A DNA stretch of 64,000 bases from Microbacterium sp. Se63.02b (GTDB lineage Bacteria > Actinomycetota > Actinomycetes > Actinomycetales > Microbacteriaceae): the NCBI RefSeq assembly GCF_014171575.1, contig NZ_CP050453.1:3224001-3288000 (forward strand), in the 5' to 3' direction. The translations under genes were made by a program, and so were the position numbers. The stretch's first letter is position 1, and the number at the start of each line of letters is the position of its first letter. The notes beneath the pieces were generated by a model that did not search any database, had not been told where the DNA came from, and was given only the letters and a program-made list of their open reading frames with translations. Positions 34,099-44,594 of the stretch are shown here, in pieces.

Positions 34099-35781
34099 AT
34101 GTCAACCCCCACCACCCTTCACGCGTCGGTCGTCCTCGACCGGCTCACCTTCACCCGGCCGGACGGATCGGTCGCTCTCGACGGCATCTCCGGAGCGTTC
34201 GGCTCCGGCCGCACGGGCCTCGTCGGTCGCAACGGCGCCGGCAAGTCGACGCTGCTCCGTCTGATGGCCGGGCAGCTCGCTCCGACCTCGGGCACCGTCA
34301 CGGCCTCCGGCGAGGTCGCGTACCTCCCTCAACAGTTGACCCTCGACGTCGACCGCCGCGTCGCCGAGCTTCTCGGGGTGTCCGAGGCGCTCGACGCCGT
34401 GCGTGCCATCGGCGCGGGCGACGTCGATCCCGCGCACTTCGACGCGGTCGGCGACGACTGGGACATCGAGGCGCGCGCCGAGGCGTCGCTGGCGGAGGCC
34501 GGCCTCGCCCCGGAGTTCCTCGACCGCAGGGTCGGAGAGCTGTCCGGCGGCGAGGCGGTGCTCGTCGCGATCGCCGGCATCCGTCTGCGCCGCGCACCGA
34601 TCACCCTCCTCGACGAGCCGACCAACAACCTCGACCGCGACGCCAGGGCGAAGCTCGCGGCGATGGTGCGCGCCTGGAAGGGAACGCTCATCGTCGTCAG
34701 CCACGACCTTTCGCTGCTCGAACTGATGGATGAGACCGCCGAGCTGTACGCCCAGACGCTGAGCGTGTTCGGCGGTCCGTACTCCGAGTGGCGGGCGTGG
34801 CTGGATACGGAGCAGGATGCCGCGAAGCAGGCAGAGGTCGCCGCCGCCCAGGCCCTCCGCAAGGAGAAGCGCCAGCGGATCGAGGCCGAGGTCAAGCTCG
34901 CTCATCGCGCCCGCATGGCGAAGAAAGCACAGATCGAGAAGCGGGTGCCGAAGATCATCGCGCACGGCCGGAAGATGGCCGCCGAGGTGTCTGCCGGCAA
35001 GCTCCGCACCGAGGTCGGCGCGAAGGAGGACGCGGCGCGTTCGATGCTCGACGAGGCCGGTCGGCGCGTGCGGTCCGACAGCTCGATGAAGATCGAGCTA
35101 CCCGATCCGCAGGTCTCACGCACCCGCCGCATCGCCGAGATCGGCGACGCGGAGCGCACCTGGGTGATCCAGGGCCCGGAGCGCGTCGCCCTGATCGGGC
35201 GGAACGGCGCGGGGAAGACGACGCTTCTCGAGCGGTTGGTCGCGAGCGCGGCAGTCGTCTCGTCGGAGTCCGCCGCGATCACCCCGGAGGCGGATGCCGG
35301 CACGGACTCGGCGGCGGAGTCGACGAGCAGCGAGCGCCCGATGCTCGTCGCCGAAGCCCGCACCGACCAGATCGGCTACCTGCCGCAGCGGGTCGACGGC
35401 CTCGACGAGGATCGTTCGGTGTTCGAGAACATCGCGGCTGCGGCACCGCACATGCCGGAGAAGGAGCTGCGCAACCGGCTCGCACGGTTCCTGATCCGTG
35501 GGGCGACGGCCGAGCGACCGGTCGCCTCGTTGTCCGGCGGCGAGCGCTTCCGGGTCGCCCTCGCGAAGCTCCTGCTCGCCGACCCCGCGCCGCATCTCGT
35601 GGTGCTGGACGAGCCGACGAACAACCTCGACCTCGACACGGTCGACCAGCTCGTCGAAGCGCTCCGCGCCTACCGCGGCGCTGTGCTGATCGTGAGCCAT
35701 GACGACGCGTTCCTCGCACGGCTCGACCTCGACCTCACGCTCGAGATCGACCAGGAGGGAGCCTTGCGCGAAGTCGTCTGA
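34099..35781 (+). CDS. ABC-F family ATPase (ribosome protection / translation factor)
   Basis: A 560-residue soluble protein with two ATPase domains and no membrane segments. Walker A motifs are GRNGAGKSTLL and GRNGAGKTTLL; signatures LSGGEAVLVAIAG and LSGGERFRVALAKLLL precede DEPTNNLD in both domains. The charged, Lys-rich inter-domain linker (about residues 240-330) is the part that enters the ribosomal exit site in this family. A 35-residue Ala/Ser/Glu-rich insertion splits the second domain after Walker A. It may give low-level antibiotic tolerance or act in translation; the two cannot be separated by sequence. ATG follows ACAGGAGA. Confidence 0.88.
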   Translation: MSTPTTLHASVVLDRLTFTRPDGSVALDGISGAFGSGRTGLVGRNGAGKSTLLRLMAGQLAPTSGTVTASGEVAYLPQQLTLDVDRRVAELLGVSEALDAVRAIGAGDVDPAHFDAVGDDWDIEARAEASLAEAGLAPEFLDRRVGELSGGEAVLVAIAGIRLRRAPITLLDEPTNNLDRDARAKLAAMVRAWKGTLIVVSHDLSLLELMDETAELYAQTLSVFGGPYSEWRAWLDTEQDAAKQAEVAAAQALRKEKRQRIEAEVKLAHRARMAKKAQIEKRVPKIIAHGRKMAAEVSAGKLRTEVGAKEDAARSMLDEAGRRVRSDSSMKIELPDPQVSRTRRIAEIGDAERTWVIQGPERVALIGRNGAGKTTLLERLVASAAVVSSESAAITPEADAGTDSAAESTSSERPMLVAEARTDQIGYLPQRVDGLDEDRSVFENIAAAAPHMPEKELRNRLARFLIRGATAERPVASLSGGERFRVALAKLLLADPAPHLVVLDEPTNNLDLDTVDQLVEALRAYRGAVLIVSHDDAFLARLDLDLTLEIDQEGALREVV

Positions 35782-35841
35782 CGGCCCGGTCGCGATGCAC
35801 GTCGCGGCCCCGATGTCGGTGGCAGGAAGCATGATGGAGGG

Positions 35842-38800
35842 ATGAGCGATGTGCTCGACCGCTTCACCCCCGCCACGCAAGACTGGTTCCGGGGGCGTTT
35901 CCCGCGCCCACGCCGGCGCAGGCGGGCGCGTGGAATGCCATCTCCGCGGGCAAGCACGCGCTCGTGGTCGCGCCCACGGGCTCGGGCAAGACCCTGTCCG
36001 CATTCCTGTGGGCGATCGACAGCGTGTTCCGCGAGCGCATGGACGAGGCGGCCCCTCCGGCGAAGGGCGATCCGCGCACGCGCATCCTCTACATCTCGCC
36101 GCTGAAGGCGCTCGGCGTCGACGTCGAGCGCAACCTCCGTTCCCCGCTGATCGGCATCGGTCAGTCGGCCCGGCGGCTCGGCGTGCCCGCGCCCGCTGTC
36201 ACCGTCGGGGTGCGGTCGGGCGACACCACGTCGAGCGATCGACGCAAGCTCGTGTCCGATCCGCCCGACATCCTCATCACGACCCCCGAGTCGTTGTACC
36301 TCATGCTCACGAGCCGCGCGGGCGAGACGCTGCGCGGCGTGCACACCGTCATCATCGACGAGGTGCACGCCGTCGCGGCGACCAAGCGCGGTGCCCACCT
36401 CGCCGTGAGCCTTGAGCGTCTCGACGCCCTCCGCCGCGCGAACGGCATCGACGCACCCGCACAGCGGATCGGGCTCTCGGCGACGGTCCGCCCCATCGAC
36501 GAGGTGGCCCGGTTCCTCGGCGGCGCGGCGCCGGTCGAGATCGTCGCACCGCCGGCGTCGAAGACGTTCGAGCTCGGTGTCGTCGTGCCGTTGGACGACA
36601 TGACCAATCCACCGCCGCCTCCCGGTGTCCCCGGCGAGGCAGCGGACGCCGAGTACAGCGAGGTCACCGGGTCGGTCTGGCCGCATGTGGAGGAGGCGAT
36701 CGTCGACCGCATCCTGCAGAACAATTCGACCATCGTGTTCGCCAACTCCCGTCGCCTGGCCGAGCGCCTCACAGGGCGCTTGAACGAGATCTACTCGAGC
36801 GCATCGGCGTCGAGCTTCCGGCGGCGACCGTGCCTGCGGCCATGATGGCGCAGGCGGGAGCGACCGCAGGTGCCGACCCCGTGCTCGCCAAGGCCCACCA
36901 CGGCTCGGTTTCGAAGGAGCAGCGGGCGCAGGTCGAAGAGGAGCTCAAGTCGGGGGTGCTGCGGTGCGTCGTCGCGACGAGCAGCCTCGAGCTCGGCATC
37001 GACATGGGCGCGGTCGACCTCGTCATCCAGGTCGAGGCTCCCCCGTCGGCCGCTTCCGGCCTGCAGCGTGTGGGTCGCGCCGGCCACCAGGTGGGCGAGA
37101 TCAGTCGCGCCGCCCTCTTCCCCAAGCACCGCGGAGACGTGCTGCACACCGCGATCGTCACCGAGCGGATGCTGGCGGGCAAGATCGAGGCCATCCAGGT
37201 GCCGCGCAATCCGCTCGACATCCTGGCGCAGCAGACGGTCGCCGCGAGCGCCCTCGGCGCCATCAGCGTCGAGGAGTGGTTCGAGACCGTGCGCCGTTCC
37301 GCCCCCTTCCAGTCGCTTCCGCGATCGGCCTACGAGGCGACGCTCGATCTGCTGGCTGGCCGCTTCCCCTCCGACGAGTTCGCCGAGCTGCGGCCACGAC
37401 TGGTGTGGGACCGCGATGCCGGCACTCTCACCGGGCGCCCCGGCGCTCAGCGCATCGCGGTCACCAGTGGCGGCACGATCCCCGACCGCGGACTGTTCGG
37501 AGTCTTCGTCGCCGGCGAGTCGACGGGCGCCAGGGTGGGCGAGCTCGACGAAGAGATGGTCTACGAGTCTCGGGTGGGCGATGTGTTCACCCTCGGCACC
37601 ACCAGCTGGCGCATCGCCGAGATCACCCACGACCGCGTCAATGTGATCCCCGCATACGGCCAGCCGGGAAAGGTGCCGTTCTGGCATGGCGACGGCATCG
37701 GGCGTCCGTTCGAGCTCGGTGAGGCGCTGGGGGCGTTCTCGCGGGAGGTGTCGTCCGCCGTCCCCGAGAAGGCGCAGCAGCGGCTGATCGACGCGGGCCT
37801 CGACGAGCAGGCACGTGCGAACCTCATGGCGCACCTCACCGAGCAGCGCGAGGCGACGGGCACACTCCCCACCGACCGCACGCTCACGGTCGAGCGCGGC
37901 CGCGACGAGGTCGGCGACTGGCGCGTGATCCTGCATTCCCCGTACGGCATGAAGGTGCACGCGCCCTGGGCGCTCGCCATCAACGCCCGCGTGCGCGAAC
38001 GGCTCGGCGTCGAGGGTCGGCGGTCGCGAGCGACGACGGCATCATCGTGCGGATCCCGGATGCCGAGGCCGAGCCGCCTGGAGCCGAGCTGTTCGTGTTC
38101 GACCCGGAAGAGCTCGAGCATGTGGTCACCCAGGAGGTGGGCGGTTCCGCCCTGTTCGCCTCACGGTTCCGCGAGTGCGCCGCACGCGCCTTGCTCATGC
38201 CGCGCATGAACCCGAACAAGCGCACCCCGCTCTGGCAGCAGCGACAGCGGTCGGCGCAGCTCCTCGAGGTGGCGAGACGGCATCCGACGTTCCCGGTGAT
38301 CCTCGAGACCCTGCGCGAGGTGCTGCAGGACGTTTACGATCTCCCGTCGCTGCGGAAGCTGGCGACATCGATCGCCGACCGCCGCATCCGGCTGGTCGAG
38401 ACCGAACCGGGCCAGCCGTCGCCCTACGCGCGAGACCTGCTGTTCGGCTACGTGGGCGCCTTCATGTACGAAGGGGACTCACCCCTCGCCGAGCGCAGGG
38501 CGGCCGCACTGTCGGTCGACCCCGCGCTGCTCGGCGAGCTCCTCGGCACCGTCGAGCTGCGTGAGCTGCTCGACCCCGACGTGATCGCCCAGTTCGAGCG
38601 CGAGGCCCAGCGCCTCGACTCCGATCGCAGAGCGCGCGGGCTCGAGGGGGTCGCCGACCTCCTGCGCATGCTCGGACCCCTCGACGCCGAAGAGGTCGCC
38701 CTGCGCCTCGACCCCGCGAGCATCGCCGGCGAGACGAGCGAGACCGTCGACGCGGCCACCGCCTCCGCCCTGCTGGACGAGCTCGTGAGCGCGCGCCGGG

Positions 38801-40442
38801 CGATCCCGGTGACGATCGCCGGCGCGCACCGTGTCGCCGCGATCGAAGACGCTGGGCGATTGCGCGACGCACTGGGCGCCGCACTCCCCACCGGGATCCC
38901 CGTGGCCTTCCTGGAACCGGTCGCCGACCCGCTCGGCGACCTGATCGCCCGCCACGCGCGCACGCACGGCCCGTTCACGACGGATGCCGTCGCCACGAGG
39001 TTCGGCCTCGGCGCCGCAGTGGCCCGGCACACCCTGCAGCGGCTGGAGACGACCGGACGGCTCACGAGCGGCTACTTCCTGCCGGAGGCTGCGGGCAGCG
39101 GCGACGCGATCGAGTGGTGCGACTCCGAGGTGCTGCGTCGGCTCAGGATGCGCTCGCTCGCGGCGATCCGCGGTTCGGTCGAGCCGGTGTCTCCCGAGGC
39201 ATACGCGCGCTTCCTCCCCGACTGGCAGCACATCGGCCGACCGCTCGAGGGCGTCGACGGGGTGCTCAGCGTGATCGAGCAGTTCGCCGGAGTGCCGATC
39301 CCCGCGAGCGCGTGGGAGTCGCTCGTGCTGCCGTCCAGGGTGCGCGACTACTCCCCGCCCTGCTCGACGAGCTCACGGCCGCCGGCGAGGTCATCTGGTC
39401 CGGACACGGCACCCTTCCGGGACGTGACGGCTGGGTCTCGATGCATCCCGTCGACCTCGCGCCCTTCACCCTTCCCGAGCGCGAGGCCGAGATCGCTCCC
39501 GATTCGCTGGAGTCACGGATCCTCATCGCACTCGACGTCGGCGGCGCCTACTTCGCGAGTCAGCTGAAAGAGATGGCGGCGGCCGAGAACGAGCAGTCCG
39601 TGCTCGAGGCGCTGTGGTCGCTCACGTGGTCGGGCTACGTCACCAACGACACCTTCGCCCCGATCCGCTCGCTGCTGGCCGGCGGCTCCCAAGCCCACAA
39701 GGTGAAGCGCAGGGCTCCGCGTGCCCGCACCTATCGGGGCATGTCGCTCACGGGTTCCGCTGCACCCCGCCCCACGTCGATCGGCGGACGCTGGTCGATG
39801 CTCCCCGCCCTCGAAACGGATGCCGCGCGCAGGGCCACGGTCACCGCCGGCCTCCTGCTCGACCGCTACGGCGTGGTCACCCGCGGCGCCGTGCAGGCCG
39901 AGGGCGTTCCCGGTGGTTTCGCCCAGGCGTACCGCGTTCTCGCCGGGTTCGAAGAAGCAGGGCACTGCCGCCGCGGCTACGTGATCGAGAAGCTCGGCGC
40001 CGCACAGTTCGCCGCCTCCGGCACGGTCGATCGGTTGCGCACCTACGCCGGGCTCGCCGATCCACCACCCCGGCATGCCGTGACGCTCGCGGCGACCGAC
40101 CCCGCGAATCCCTACGGCGCGGCGCTCGGATGGCCCAAGCTCGACGGCGTCTCGCACCGGCCGGGGCGCAAGGCGGGAGGACTGGTCGTGCTGGTCGACG
40201 GCGCCCTCGTGCTCTCCCTCGAGCGCGGCGGCCGCACCGTGCTGTCGTTCAGCGACGACGAAGAGGTGCTGCGGGCCGCCGCCGCCGACCTGGCCGCGAC
40301 GGCGCGCACCCGACGCCTCGACACCCTGACCGTCGAGAAGATCAACGGCGAGGGTGTGTACGGCACCCCGCTCGCCGTCGCCCTACAGGAGGCCGGATTC
40401 GTGGCCACTCCGCGCGGCTTCACCCTCCGCAAGGTCGTCTGA
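35842..40442 (+). CDS. lhr: Lhr-family DEAD/DEAH ATP-dependent helicase (four frame breaks)
   Basis: A giant superfamily-2 helicase of about 1533 residues. The start MSDVLDRFTPATQDWF leads to the motif I region ALVVAPTGSGKTLSAFLWAI, motif II IDEVHAV, motif III GLSATVRP, and motif VI LQRVGRAGHQ, followed by the Lhr winged helix and the long Lhr-specific C-terminal region ending GVYGTPLAVALQEAGF. The reading frame must change near 35904, 36796, 38014 and 39355; in each case one G or C appears to be missing. Lhr acts in DNA repair in mycobacteria. It continues into EI24 and nei2 genes, so a repair theme is plausible. Confidence 0.9.
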
Positions 40443-40464
40443 CTCTGCACCTACGCTGGAAGCC

Positions 40465-41304
40465 ATGATCCGAGAGTTCGCCGCCGGCATCCGCACCCTG
40501 CTGCGCGGGTTCGGATTGTGGCGCACCCGGCCGGGGCTCATGGTGCTCGGGCTGATCCCCGCGATCATCGCCCTCGTCGTGCTCGCGGCCGCTCTCGTCC
40601 CACTGGTGATCGGTCTGCCGACGGTCTCATCGTGGCTGACGCCGTTCGCGGAGGGATGGCTCGAGCCGTGGAAGGGGCTGCTGCGCGCCGCGGTCGGTTT
40701 CGTGGTGGTGGCCGCAGCCCTGGCGCTCGCCAGCGTCGTCTTCAGCGCCCTGACCCTGACGATCGGCGACCCGTTCTACCAGCGCATCTGGCACGTGGTC
40801 GAGCTCGATCTCGGCGAGGCCCCGCCTGCCGATGGTGGCAGCTTCTGGACGACCCTCGGCGAGGGGCTGCGACTGGTGCTGCTCGGCATCCTGATCGCGA
40901 TCGGCGTCCTGCTGATCGGACTCATCCCTGCCGTCGGCGGTTTCCTCGGACCCGTCGCCGGGGTGGTCCTGACCGGGCGGCTGCTCGCACGCGAGCTCAC
41001 GGGACGCGCCTTCGACGCCCGCGACCTGAGTCCGGCCGACCGGGCCGCGCTGTTCTCCGGCAGCCGCGCACGCGTGCTCGGCTTCGGTGTCGCGACCCAG
41101 CTCTGTTTCCTGATCCCCGGCGGAGCCGTCGCCGTCATGCCGGCCGCGGTCGCCGGGAGCACGATGCTCGCGCGCGACATGCTCGCCCGCACCGTGATCG
41201 TCGCACCGGCCCCGTCGCCGCACCCCGTGTCGCCGCGCCCCGAGTCGCCGCACCTCGAGTCGCCTCCGCCTCCGCCTGCCGCCGCCGCCGACGGGACGCC
41301 CTGA
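40465..41304 (+). CDS. EI24-domain membrane protein
   Basis: A 279-residue protein of the EI24/CysZ-like superfamily with four to six membrane helices. The N-terminus REFAAGIRTLLRGFGLWRTRPGLM and the internal GDPFYQRIWHVVELDLGE are characteristic. The C-terminus is a Pro/Ser/His-rich low-complexity tail with a repeated PESP/PVSP pattern. Its stop overlaps the start of nei2 by one base (TGATG). Sulfate permeation has been shown for E. coli CysZ but is not established for actinobacterial members. Confidence 0.8.
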   Translation: MIREFAAGIRTLLRGFGLWRTRPGLMVLGLIPAIIALVVLAAALVPLVIGLPTVSSWLTPFAEGWLEPWKGLLRAAVGFVVVAAALALASVVFSALTLTIGDPFYQRIWHVVELDLGEAPPADGGSFWTTLGEGLRLVLLGILIAIGVLLIGLIPAVGGFLGPVAGVVLTGRLLARELTGRAFDARDLSPADRAALFSGSRARVLGFGVATQLCFLIPGGAVAVMPAAVAGSTMLARDMLARTVIVAPAPSPHPVSPRPESPHLESPPPPPAAAADGTP

Positions 41305-42077
41305 TGCCCGAGGGCGATACCGTCTTCCGCACCGCACGGCGTCTCGACGAGGCGTTGGCCGGCGCAGATGTGACGCGCTTCGACCTGCGCGTGCCACGGT
41401 TCGCGACGCTCGACCTCACGGGTCAACGCGTGCACGCCGTCGTGCCCCGCGGGAAGCATCTCCTCGCCCGCATCGGCGACAGCACGCTTCATTCCCATCT
41501 GCGCATGGACGGTGCCTGGTTCGTGTATCGACCGGGTGAGAAGTGGCGGCACCCGTCGTTCAAGGTCCGGGCGATCGTCGGAACGGACGAGCACGAGGCC
41601 GTGGGCGTCGACATCGCCGAGATCGAGGTCGTCCCCACCCGAGACGAGGATCAGCTCGTCGGCTACCTGGGGCCGGATCCCCTGGCCGACGATTGGGATG
41701 CCGCGGAGGCCATCCGACGACTCGGCGCCGACACGCGGAGCATCCACGTCGCTCTCCTCGATCAGCGCAACGTCGCGGGGTTCGGCAACGAATACGCCGC
41801 AGAGCTCCTGTTCCTGCGCGGGATCCTGCCGACGCGGCCGACACCCGAGGTCGACGTGCCCGCCCTCCTCGAGCTCGGAGTGCGCACCATCCGCGCCAAC
41901 CGCGACCGTCGCCACCGGACCTTCACCGGCATCGATCGCCCTGGTCAGGGCACTTGGGTCTACGGCCGCGCCGGGCGCCCATGCCGCCGCTGCGGAACCC
42001 TCATCCGCCGTGGCGAGCAGGGCGCGGATCCGACTCGCGAACGCATCACGTTCTGGTGCCCGGTCTGCCAGCGCTGA
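41304..42077 (+). CDS. nei2: Nei2-type DNA glycosylase/AP lyase
   Basis: A 257-residue formamidopyrimidine-DNA glycosylase/endonuclease VIII family protein. After Met comes the catalytic PEG (Pro-2, Glu-3). LHSHLRMDGAWFVY and the H2TH region LLDQRNVAGFGNEYAAELLF are conserved, and the C-terminal zinc finger has four cysteines (CRRCG...CPVCQ). It excises oxidised pyrimidines in base-excision repair. It is coupled to the EI24 gene and lies downstream of lhr. Confidence 0.92.
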   Translation: MPEGDTVFRTARRLDEALAGADVTRFDLRVPRFATLDLTGQRVHAVVPRGKHLLARIGDSTLHSHLRMDGAWFVYRPGEKWRHPSFKVRAIVGTDEHEAVGVDIAEIEVVPTRDEDQLVGYLGPDPLADDWDAAEAIRRLGADTRSIHVALLDQRNVAGFGNEYAAELLFLRGILPTRPTPEVDVPALLELGVRTIRANRDRRHRTFTGIDRPGQGTWVYGRAGRPCRRCGTLIRRGEQGADPTRERITFWCPVCQR

Positions 42078-42108
42078 CACCGCGCCGCTGACACCTCGAC
42101 CGCATCGG

Positions 42109-42560
42109 TCACTCGCAGCGGCGCCCGTGCACCGGCGGGGCGTCCGCCGGCGGGGTCCCGACCTCCTGAACGGTGTGACCGCTGCAGGCGCGGGTCGTCA
42201 TGCGGGCCTGCTCGATGCGGGGAACGACGAACCAGAGCATCGCGTCGCGCAGAAGGCACCAGCCGGCCAGGTACCACTGGCCGTTCGTGGGGGCGAACAT
42301 CACGGGCTCGACCTCACGTGCGGCCGTGGCACCGGCGAGGGAGGTGCAGCGGATCCTGCGCCGGCGACAGGGTGACCGGCGGCAGGGATGCACTCGACGC
42401 CAATCCGTACCCACCACCGGGTCCTGGGCGCGGCGAGGTCTCGCTTCACCGTCCGCACCGATACCTCGAACTCGGTGGCGAGGCGCTCCGCCTCGTATCC
42501 GCGCGTGCCGTTGCGGCGCAGCATCTCCGTGAGGGCATGGAGCCGGTCGGATCACTTCAC
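42109..42560 (-). pseudogene. Degraded HTH/WYL (YafY-type) regulator
   Basis: Three frames carry pieces of one regulator. The N-terminus (GTG at 42560, then a TGA as third codon, then SDRLHALTEMLRRNG and FEVSVRTVKRDLAA) is the helix-turn-helix. A second frame holds the linker GPGGGYGLASSASLPPVTLSPAQ. A third frame holds the end of the WYL domain (APTNGQWYLAGWCLLRDAMLWF). About 130 residues between linker and C-terminus are missing. Unlike other frame breaks here, this gene has a nonsense codon and a deletion, so it is probably a real pseudogene. Confidence 0.8.
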
Positions 42561-42633
42561 CGTCGGGGCCTCGTGGAATTCATGACAGGAGTAGTGCGAT
42601 ACAGCTGTCCGGAGCGGCTGCGAGCATCGAGGC

Positions 42634-43095
42634 ATGACGACAGAAAGTCGGAACTCGACCATCATCCTGATCGCGGGCCACTGGCTCGGTGCGTGGGCCT
42701 GGGACGAGGTAAGGGAGCGCCTGGTGTCCCTCGGCGCTCTCGCGATCGCCCTCACGCTCCCCGGTCTCGGCGGAGCGGCCCGTGGTGCTCGTGGGCCACA
42801 GCGGGGCCAACGCTCCGCTCAGCATCGTGCTCGACCGGCATCCGGAGGCCGTGCTCCGCAGCCCGTCGAGCTCACGAACGAGGTGCGCCGCCGAGTCCCC
42901 ACCACCCTGGTCTGCTGCTCCATCCCCAGCGTGCAGCTGCTGGAACTCGCACGAGCCGGGCACCCCATGTTCGCCGAGGTCGATGCCCTCGGCGATCTCG
43001 AGGTCATCGACCTCCCGACCGGGCGCTGGCCGATGTGGAACCGTCCTGAGGATCTCGCGAAGGTGATCGGTTCCGCGGCGACCTCAGCGAACTAG
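42634..43095 (+). pseudogene. Degraded alpha/beta hydrolase
   Basis: The N-terminus ESRNSTIILIAGHWLGAWAWDEV and PGLGG are those of a 230-residue salicylate-esterase-like hydrolase. The sequence then jumps to VVLVGHSGANAPLSIVLDRHPEAV (nucleophile elbow GHSGA) in another frame and jumps again to a C-terminus GRWPMWNRPEDLAKVI. Segments before and after the elbow are absent. It is divergent from the degraded regulator, a pairing common for intact YafY/hydrolase modules, so the whole module seems to have decayed together. Confidence 0.8.
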
Positions 43096-43166
43096 GGCAC
43101 GCAGCTGCACCACGCTAACAGCCCGATCGGGTTTCACCGGAACGCCATGATCGTCGCAGGAGTTGT

Positions 43167-43385
43167 CTAGTCCGGGGGGATCGACTTCGCGCGCTTCGCT
43201 CGATCTGCTTCTTCTCGTACTTGACGTGCAGTGAGCCAGCGGGTGGCGAAGCCGAGCATGATGACGCCTGTGATCGCGGCGGGCCATGCGAGGGGTACGG
43301 GTACATATTGCAGGCACAGCATGAGGGCGACGGGCATGCTCACAAGGCCGGCGATGAAGATGGCGGGTGGGGAGTTGGTGCTCAT
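43167..43385 (-). CDS. Small two-helix membrane protein
   Basis: A 72-residue protein, MSTNSPPAIFIAGL onward, with two membrane helices (about residues 8-28 and 33-52) and a strongly basic C-terminal tail (EEADRAKRAKS). I do not recognise the family. It is 49 bp downstream of the secreted glycine-zipper protein on the same strand and is likely co-transcribed. Size, topology and position would suit an immunity or accessory protein, but this is a guess. Base composition is lower in GC than the surroundings. Confidence 0.6.
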   Translation of the reverse strand: MSTNSPPAIFIAGLVSMPVALMLCLQYVPVPLAWPAAITGVIMLGFATRWLTARQVREEADRAKRAKSIPPD

Positions 43386-43434
43386 CCTCGGCGGAACACC
43401 GCTGTTCTGAGCAGATCCCTCCGGCGGCTGCTGT

Positions 43435-44007
43435 TCAGCATTGGATGAGTCCACCGACGGTCCCTCCGAGGAATCCACCAACGCCAGCAAGTGTTGCGCC
43501 AGGCACACACCCCGTTTCGATTCCGACCACGCATCCCGCGATCACTCCGCCAGCCATCGTGCCAATCGCGGTCTTTCTCACGCAGTCCCAATAGTTACCC
43601 GCGCGAGGTGTGATGACTGATCCGTCCGTCGCCGCCCCCGCTGGAGTAAAGGTGAAGGTGAGTGTGCCCCCTTCTTCCATGGCCCAGGCCCCATCGACCG
43701 TTTTGCCGGAGCTCGTGGTCAACGTGGTCGGGAATGCGCTGCTCTCCCCTGTGGTGTTCGAGTGGATCGCAACAATGTCTCCGTGCTGCTGCAGTGTCAA
43801 GTCGCTGCCGAGTCGATATGACATGGTCACACTGGCACCGGTTGTCGATTCGATCTCGAACTCGTATGCCCCCGGAGCCAGCGCGGCTTGTTCAAGGGAG
43901 ACCTCGGCGCTGGTCGGCATCTCCGTCGCCTGCGCCATAGGCGCAGCAATCACGCCGACCAAAAGCGATACAGCGACTCCAGCGATTGCATGTGAGTAGA
44001 TCTTCAT
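43435..44007 (-). CDS. Secreted protein with glycine-zipper, four-cysteine C-terminus
   Basis: A 190-residue protein with a clear Sec signal peptide (MKIYSHAIAGVAVSLLVGVIAAPMAQA, written here only as residues 1-27, cleavage after AQA). Residues 28-130 are a Thr/Ser-rich beta-like domain (TLTFTFTPAGAA). Residues 141-190 are hydrophobic with GxxxG-type spacing and cysteines at 142, 159, 167 and 190, the last being the final residue. The RBS AGGAGG lies eight nt before the ATG. Codon usage and GC are clearly different from neighbours, suggesting transfer. Function is unknown; a membrane-active peptide domain is possible. Confidence 0.75.
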   Translation of the reverse strand: MKIYSHAIAGVAVSLLVGVIAAPMAQATEMPTSAEVSLEQAALAPGAYEFEIESTTGASVTMSYRLGSDLTLQQHGDIVAIHSNTTGESSAFPTTLTTSSGKTVDGAWAMEEGGTLTFTFTPAGAATDGSVITPRAGNYWDCVRKTAIGTMAGGVIAGCVVGIETGCVPGATLAGVGGFLGGTVGGLIQC

Positions 44008-44066
44008 GATGCGAACCTCCTATTTTTCGCAGGACTCCAACCGTATAAAATGTTACCTGTTACTGT

Positions 44067-44088
44067 CTGTCCCCTCTTTGGGGGACAG
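44067..44088. promoter_or_regulatory. Perfect hairpin upstream of the secreted-protein gene
   Basis: CTGTCCCC at 44067-44074 and GGGGACAG at 44081-44088 form a perfect 8-bp stem with a 6-nt loop, about 60 bp upstream of the secreted-protein start. A tandem GTTAC pair (44052-44063) and a TTATAC-like -10 lie between it and the gene. It may be an operator or the end of another transcript. Confidence 0.4.
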
Positions 44089-44186
44089 AGCCTCCCACCG
44101 CATTCCCTACATCCATCCGAGGGAATGAATCCGCCCCAGCCGTGGTTGTTGATATATCCGGAGAACTCCGGAGCACGGGAGGAATC

Positions 44187-44594
44187 GTGGGCAAGAACTA
44201 CGTCGACATCGAGAACGACCAGGGCGCGACGCTGCGGTACCGCAAGCACGCGAACGGCCGAGGTCTCGTCGCGCATGGCGCGAAGGTGCATCCGAAGGCG
44301 CACATCGAGGCGGGTGCCTACATCGAACCGGGTGCGCGCGTCGGGGCCGGGGCGACCATCGCCCGCGGGGCCTGGATCGACGAAGACGCCGTGATCGGCG
44401 AGGGTGCGTTCGTCGACGCCCACGCGCACATCGGTCAGGGAGCCGCGATCGGCGACCACGCGTACGTGGGCGTTCGCACCGACGTCGGCGCCGGAGCACG
44501 CATCGTCCGCGGCGCCAGGATCGGCGACGACGAGACCGTCGCCGCAGGTCTCACGATCGCGACGGACCAGAAGGGCCTCTGGCTCGCAGCCTGA
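44187..44594 (+). CDS. Left-handed beta-helix (hexapeptide repeat) protein
   Basis: A 135-residue protein whose central 90 residues follow the [IV]-G-x(4) hexapeptide pattern (AHIEAGAYIEPGARVGAGAT, AVIGEGAFVDAHAHIGQGAA), typical of gamma-carbonic-anhydrase or acyltransferase beta-helices. The chosen start is GTG at 44187, four to five nt after GGAGG, giving MGKNYVDIENDQGAT; an ATG 15 codons upstream lacks an RBS. There is no C-terminal acyltransferase extension, so catalytic activity is unproven. It likely forms trimers. Confidence 0.7.
   Translation: MGKNYVDIENDQGATLRYRKHANGRGLVAHGAKVHPKAHIEAGAYIEPGARVGAGATIARGAWIDEDAVIGEGAFVDAHAHIGQGAAIGDHAYVGVRTDVGAGARIVRGARIGDDETVAAGLTIATDQKGLWLAA

Noticed and set aside
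35842..40442. Programmed frameshifting or split helicase
   Set aside because: Four independent breaks at short G/C runs without slippery heptamers and downstream structures are better explained by sequence errors.
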